From the NCBI GenBank assembly GCA_016841605.1, contig JAENYV010000015.1, forward strand, positions 1 to 64,000: DNA of 64,000 nt. Direction: 5' to 3'. Position 1 is the first letter of the stretch. Every line of letters starts with the position of its first letter. The translations under genes and the position numbers were made by a program. Below the pieces are notes generated by a model that did no database searches, was not told the DNA's origin, and saw only the letters and a list, made by a program, of their open reading frames with translations. Origin of the DNA: Dethiobacter alkaliphilus. Its GTDB lineage: Bacteria > Bacillota > Dethiobacteria > DTU022 > UBA8154. This document shows positions 62,345 to 64,000 of the stretch, piece by piece.

Positions 62345-62821
62345 ATGAGAAAACATTTCTATACGATAATTCTTGTCATTGTCATATGCCTGACCATTTC
62401 CGGCTGTGCTGCACAAACGGCGCTCCAGGCAGGTGAGCTTCGGACGGACGGGCCCCAGGCTGATGAGTTCCGGACAGGTGAGCCCCAGGCAGGTGAGGAG
62501 GTCAAATATACCCTGTATATCGGCTTGAACGATAAGGATACCTATACACAGCTCCTCTCCACGGAGGAGGCGGAAAAAATTGTAACTGATATCGCCCTGA
62601 AATATGTTGACGGCTTCACAAAGCTCTCCGGCAAGGGTGCTTACAAGGATGAACAGGGGGTGGTAACCTATGAAAACAGCCTCATTTTTGAGTTTTACTT
62701 TTGCAGTGAAGAGCAGATAACGGTCATTATGGACGAGGTATTGCAGGCACTGAATCAAAATTCCATTCTTGTGGAAAAACAACGAGTTGAATGTGAGTTT
62801 TATGAGGGAGCGACACCATGA
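62345..62821 (+). CDS. Small lipoprotein, possibly DUF3574-like
   Basis: A 158-residue lipoprotein: the signal peptide ends in the lipobox ISGC near residue 21. A 10-residue repeat follows (QAGELRTDGP, QADEFRTGEP, QAGE), encoded by a 30-bp DNA repeat at 62425-62498. The C-terminal domain (VKYTLYIGLNDKDTYTQLLS ... YVDGFTKLSGKGAY) recalls DUF3574, whose function is unknown. It could be an immunity or accessory factor; this is inference from position. Its stop overlaps the ATG of the EamA gene (ATGA). Confidence 0.65.
   Translation: MRKHFYTIILVIVICLTISGCAAQTALQAGELRTDGPQADEFRTGEPQAGEEVKYTLYIGLNDKDTYTQLLSTEEAEKIVTDIALKYVDGFTKLSGKGAYKDEQGVVTYENSLIFEFYFCSEEQITVIMDEVLQALNQNSILVEKQRVECEFYEGATP
62425..62498 (+). 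repeat. 30-bp tandem repeat within the lipoprotein gene
   Basis: CCAGGC begins each unit at 62425, 62455 and 62485 (period 30 bp, about 2.5 units, diverged). It encodes the 10-residue hydrophilic linker repeat after the lipobox. Confidence 0.7.
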
Positions 62822-63759
62822 CACGCACCGAGTCTAATATCGTCTTGTTCTCCATTACATTCTGCTGGGCTTCATCTTACATCTTCATAAAAAATTTACC
62901 GGCTGCACTCTCATCTTTTGCCTATATGACCATGACAGCCGGACTTGCCGGCATTATTCTTCTCATTGTCTTTTTTAAAAAGCTGCGCGGGCTGAAGGGA
63001 GAACTGCTAGTGCGCAGCGGTATTTTAGCGGCGGTTATCTGCGGTAATTTAATCTTTGAGCGGTTGGGTATGGCAAGCATTACTGCCTCAATGGGAAGCT
63101 TTGTGGCTTCATTAACCATTGTTTTTGTTCCTCTTCTCCTGTTGCTGCTCAAGAAGAAACCGACAAAAAACCATCTGCTGGGGATCGTGCTTATTCTCAT
63201 CGGGCTCATTCTCACGAGCGGGGTCCACCTCGGCCATTCTTTAGATGCCGGAGTTTGGTATATGATGACAGCCTGCTTTTTTATGGCAGTATACATTATC
63301 ATTGTGGATAACTTCACGAAGAAATATGACCCGCTGCTTTTAGGCGTCGGGCAAATGTTTTTTACGGCTGTTATTGCTTTTGGGCTCTGGTGTCTGGAAG
63401 AGCCGAAAACCTTTTTAACACTCACCTATACCAACGAAATGCTTGCCAATATCTTCTTGCTCGCTTTCTTCGCCAGGGCATATGCCTACATTATGCTGAT
63501 GTATTCGCAAAAATATGCCAATCCCATCAGCGTTACCGTCATCGCCTCCACCGAACCTGTAGTGACGATGGTTCTTGCCCTTTTAATACCGAATACTTAT
63601 GGGCTTACCGAAACCTTTACCCTGATCAAGCTTATTGGTGCAGGATTTATTGTTGCGGGTGCCGTTTGTGCAGGGACAAACTTTTTGGATCAGCCGGGAT
63701 CTCCCAAAAAACTCAAGTTTTTGGAGAACAGAGGAAATGAGGCAGCTTTCCATGAATGA
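62818..63759 (+). CDS. EamA/DMT-family transporter
   Basis: A 313-residue, ten-helix membrane protein made of two EamA repeats (residues about 8-140 and 150-290); FCWASSYIFIKNLP and VIASTEPVVTMVLALLI are typical family blocks. DMT exporters move amino acids, purines or other metabolites. The ATGA overlap with the lipoprotein gene and the 8-bp overlap with the following gene show that it belongs to the same operon. The substrate cannot be told. Confidence 0.87.
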   Translation: MTRTESNIVLFSITFCWASSYIFIKNLPAALSSFAYMTMTAGLAGIILLIVFFKKLRGLKGELLVRSGILAAVICGNLIFERLGMASITASMGSFVASLTIVFVPLLLLLLKKKPTKNHLLGIVLILIGLILTSGVHLGHSLDAGVWYMMTACFFMAVYIIIVDNFTKKYDPLLLGVGQMFFTAVIAFGLWCLEEPKTFLTLTYTNEMLANIFLLAFFARAYAYIMLMYSQKYANPISVTVIASTEPVVTMVLALLIPNTYGLTETFTLIKLIGAGFIVAGAVCAGTNFLDQPGSPKKLKFLENRGNEAAFHE

Positions 63760-64000
63760 AATTCTCTTGCCCTTTAAGCAAAAAAGAACACTACTACAAA
63801 TAGGTTTGTGTGCCCTTATCTTTATCGGTATGGCAGTGCCATTTAAAGTGATGGTCCTTGTGGAGGGGTTTACAGAGGTGCGTCCGGTCAATGCGGTGCC
63901 GGTGGTGGTGGGGCTGCTATTCGGGCCTGCCGGTGCATGGGGTTGCGCTGTGGGCAATCTTATCGCCGATCTTTTCGGAACTTTTTCCCAGGCATCCCTT
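63752..64000 (+). CDS. Partial membrane protein, possibly ECF S-component-like
   Basis: Starts with ATG 63752 inside the EamA 3' end and runs open to the window edge (83 codons visible). After MNEILLPFKQKRT come a hydrophobic helix (LLQIGLCALIFIGMAVPF) and a second block VVGLLFGPAGAWGCAVGNLI. The LFGPxGA-GN-AD pattern is common in S-component-like and related small transporters; the family cannot be fixed from this fragment. Confidence 0.6.
   Translation, partial: MNEILLPFKQKRTLLQIGLCALIFIGMAVPFKVMVLVEGFTEVRPVNAVPVVVGLLFGPAGAWGCAVGNLIADLFGTFSQASL

Overview
The window reads as chromosome of a low-to-mid GC, endospore-forming, anaerobic member of the Clostridia (Firmicutes). Sporulation genes (spoVT, spoVB, a spoIID-like gene, yabP, yabQ, spoIIE) sit beside a four-subunit 2-oxoacid:ferredoxin oxidoreductase and formate-tetrahydrofolate ligase, which suggests a ferredoxin-based metabolism with a folate (Wood-Ljungdahl-type) C1 branch. 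Many genes start with TTG or GTG behind strong Shine-Dalgarno (SD) sequences. The genus cannot be fixed from the sequence alone.

Layout. 1-6.3 kb: tRNA-His and tRNA-Gln, the porCDAB-type operon, a PAS/PP2C/anti-sigma-kinase fusion and a DUF2512 membrane protein. 6.4-8.7 kb: a DUF2062 protein, then an accessory patch made of a frameshifted gene remnant and an orphan N4-cytosine/N6-adenine methyltransferase, next to tRNA-Leu. 8.9-12.2 kb: metallophosphoesterase, GlcD-like oxidase, PrsA-like foldase. 12.2-25.1 kb: the conserved spoVT-spoVB-mazG ... yabP-yabQ-divIC-yabR neighbourhood, interrupted by a transporter, an unannotated 43-aa membrane protein, a DUF441 protein, phosphosulfolactate synthase and a SpoIID-like lipoprotein, then an exopolyphosphatase and an ABC-class ATPase. 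25.1-37.1 kb: a block flanked by two inverted copies of a ~245-bp repeat. It holds an amino-acid ABC transporter behind a long structured leader, a MoxR/DUF58/DUF4129 operon, feoB-feoA and spoIIE. 37.1-46.4 kb: tilS, hpt, ftsH, fhs, a THF-riboswitch-controlled folate transporter, a degenerate CPBP membrane protein and coaX. 46.4-54.2 kb: clpB preceded by a ribbon-helix-helix protein and a TnpA-like protein lacking its HUH motif, an HDAC-like hydrolase, topB and an FMN-riboswitch-controlled ribU. 54.3-64 kb: a peptide-export locus of the NHLM type. It has two divergent double-glycine precursor peptides, a GuaD-like deaminase, an HlyD-family protein, a C39-peptidase ABC transporter, a second ABC transporter, two lipoproteins, an EamA exporter and the start of another membrane protein.

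Most notable: (1) the NHLM-type RiPP/bacteriocin locus with no recognisable maturase and a guanine-deaminase-like gene overlapping a precursor; (2) the RHH/TnpA-like pair ahead of clpB, whose own SD is separated from its ATG by a hairpin; (3) an unassigned terminator/antiterminator leader before the amino-acid transporter; (4) a spoVT leader where a sigma-G-like promoter and an anti-SD element suggest promoter-dependent translation; (5) a spoIIE promoter with the 21-bp spacer typical of Spo0A-activated sigma-A promoters.
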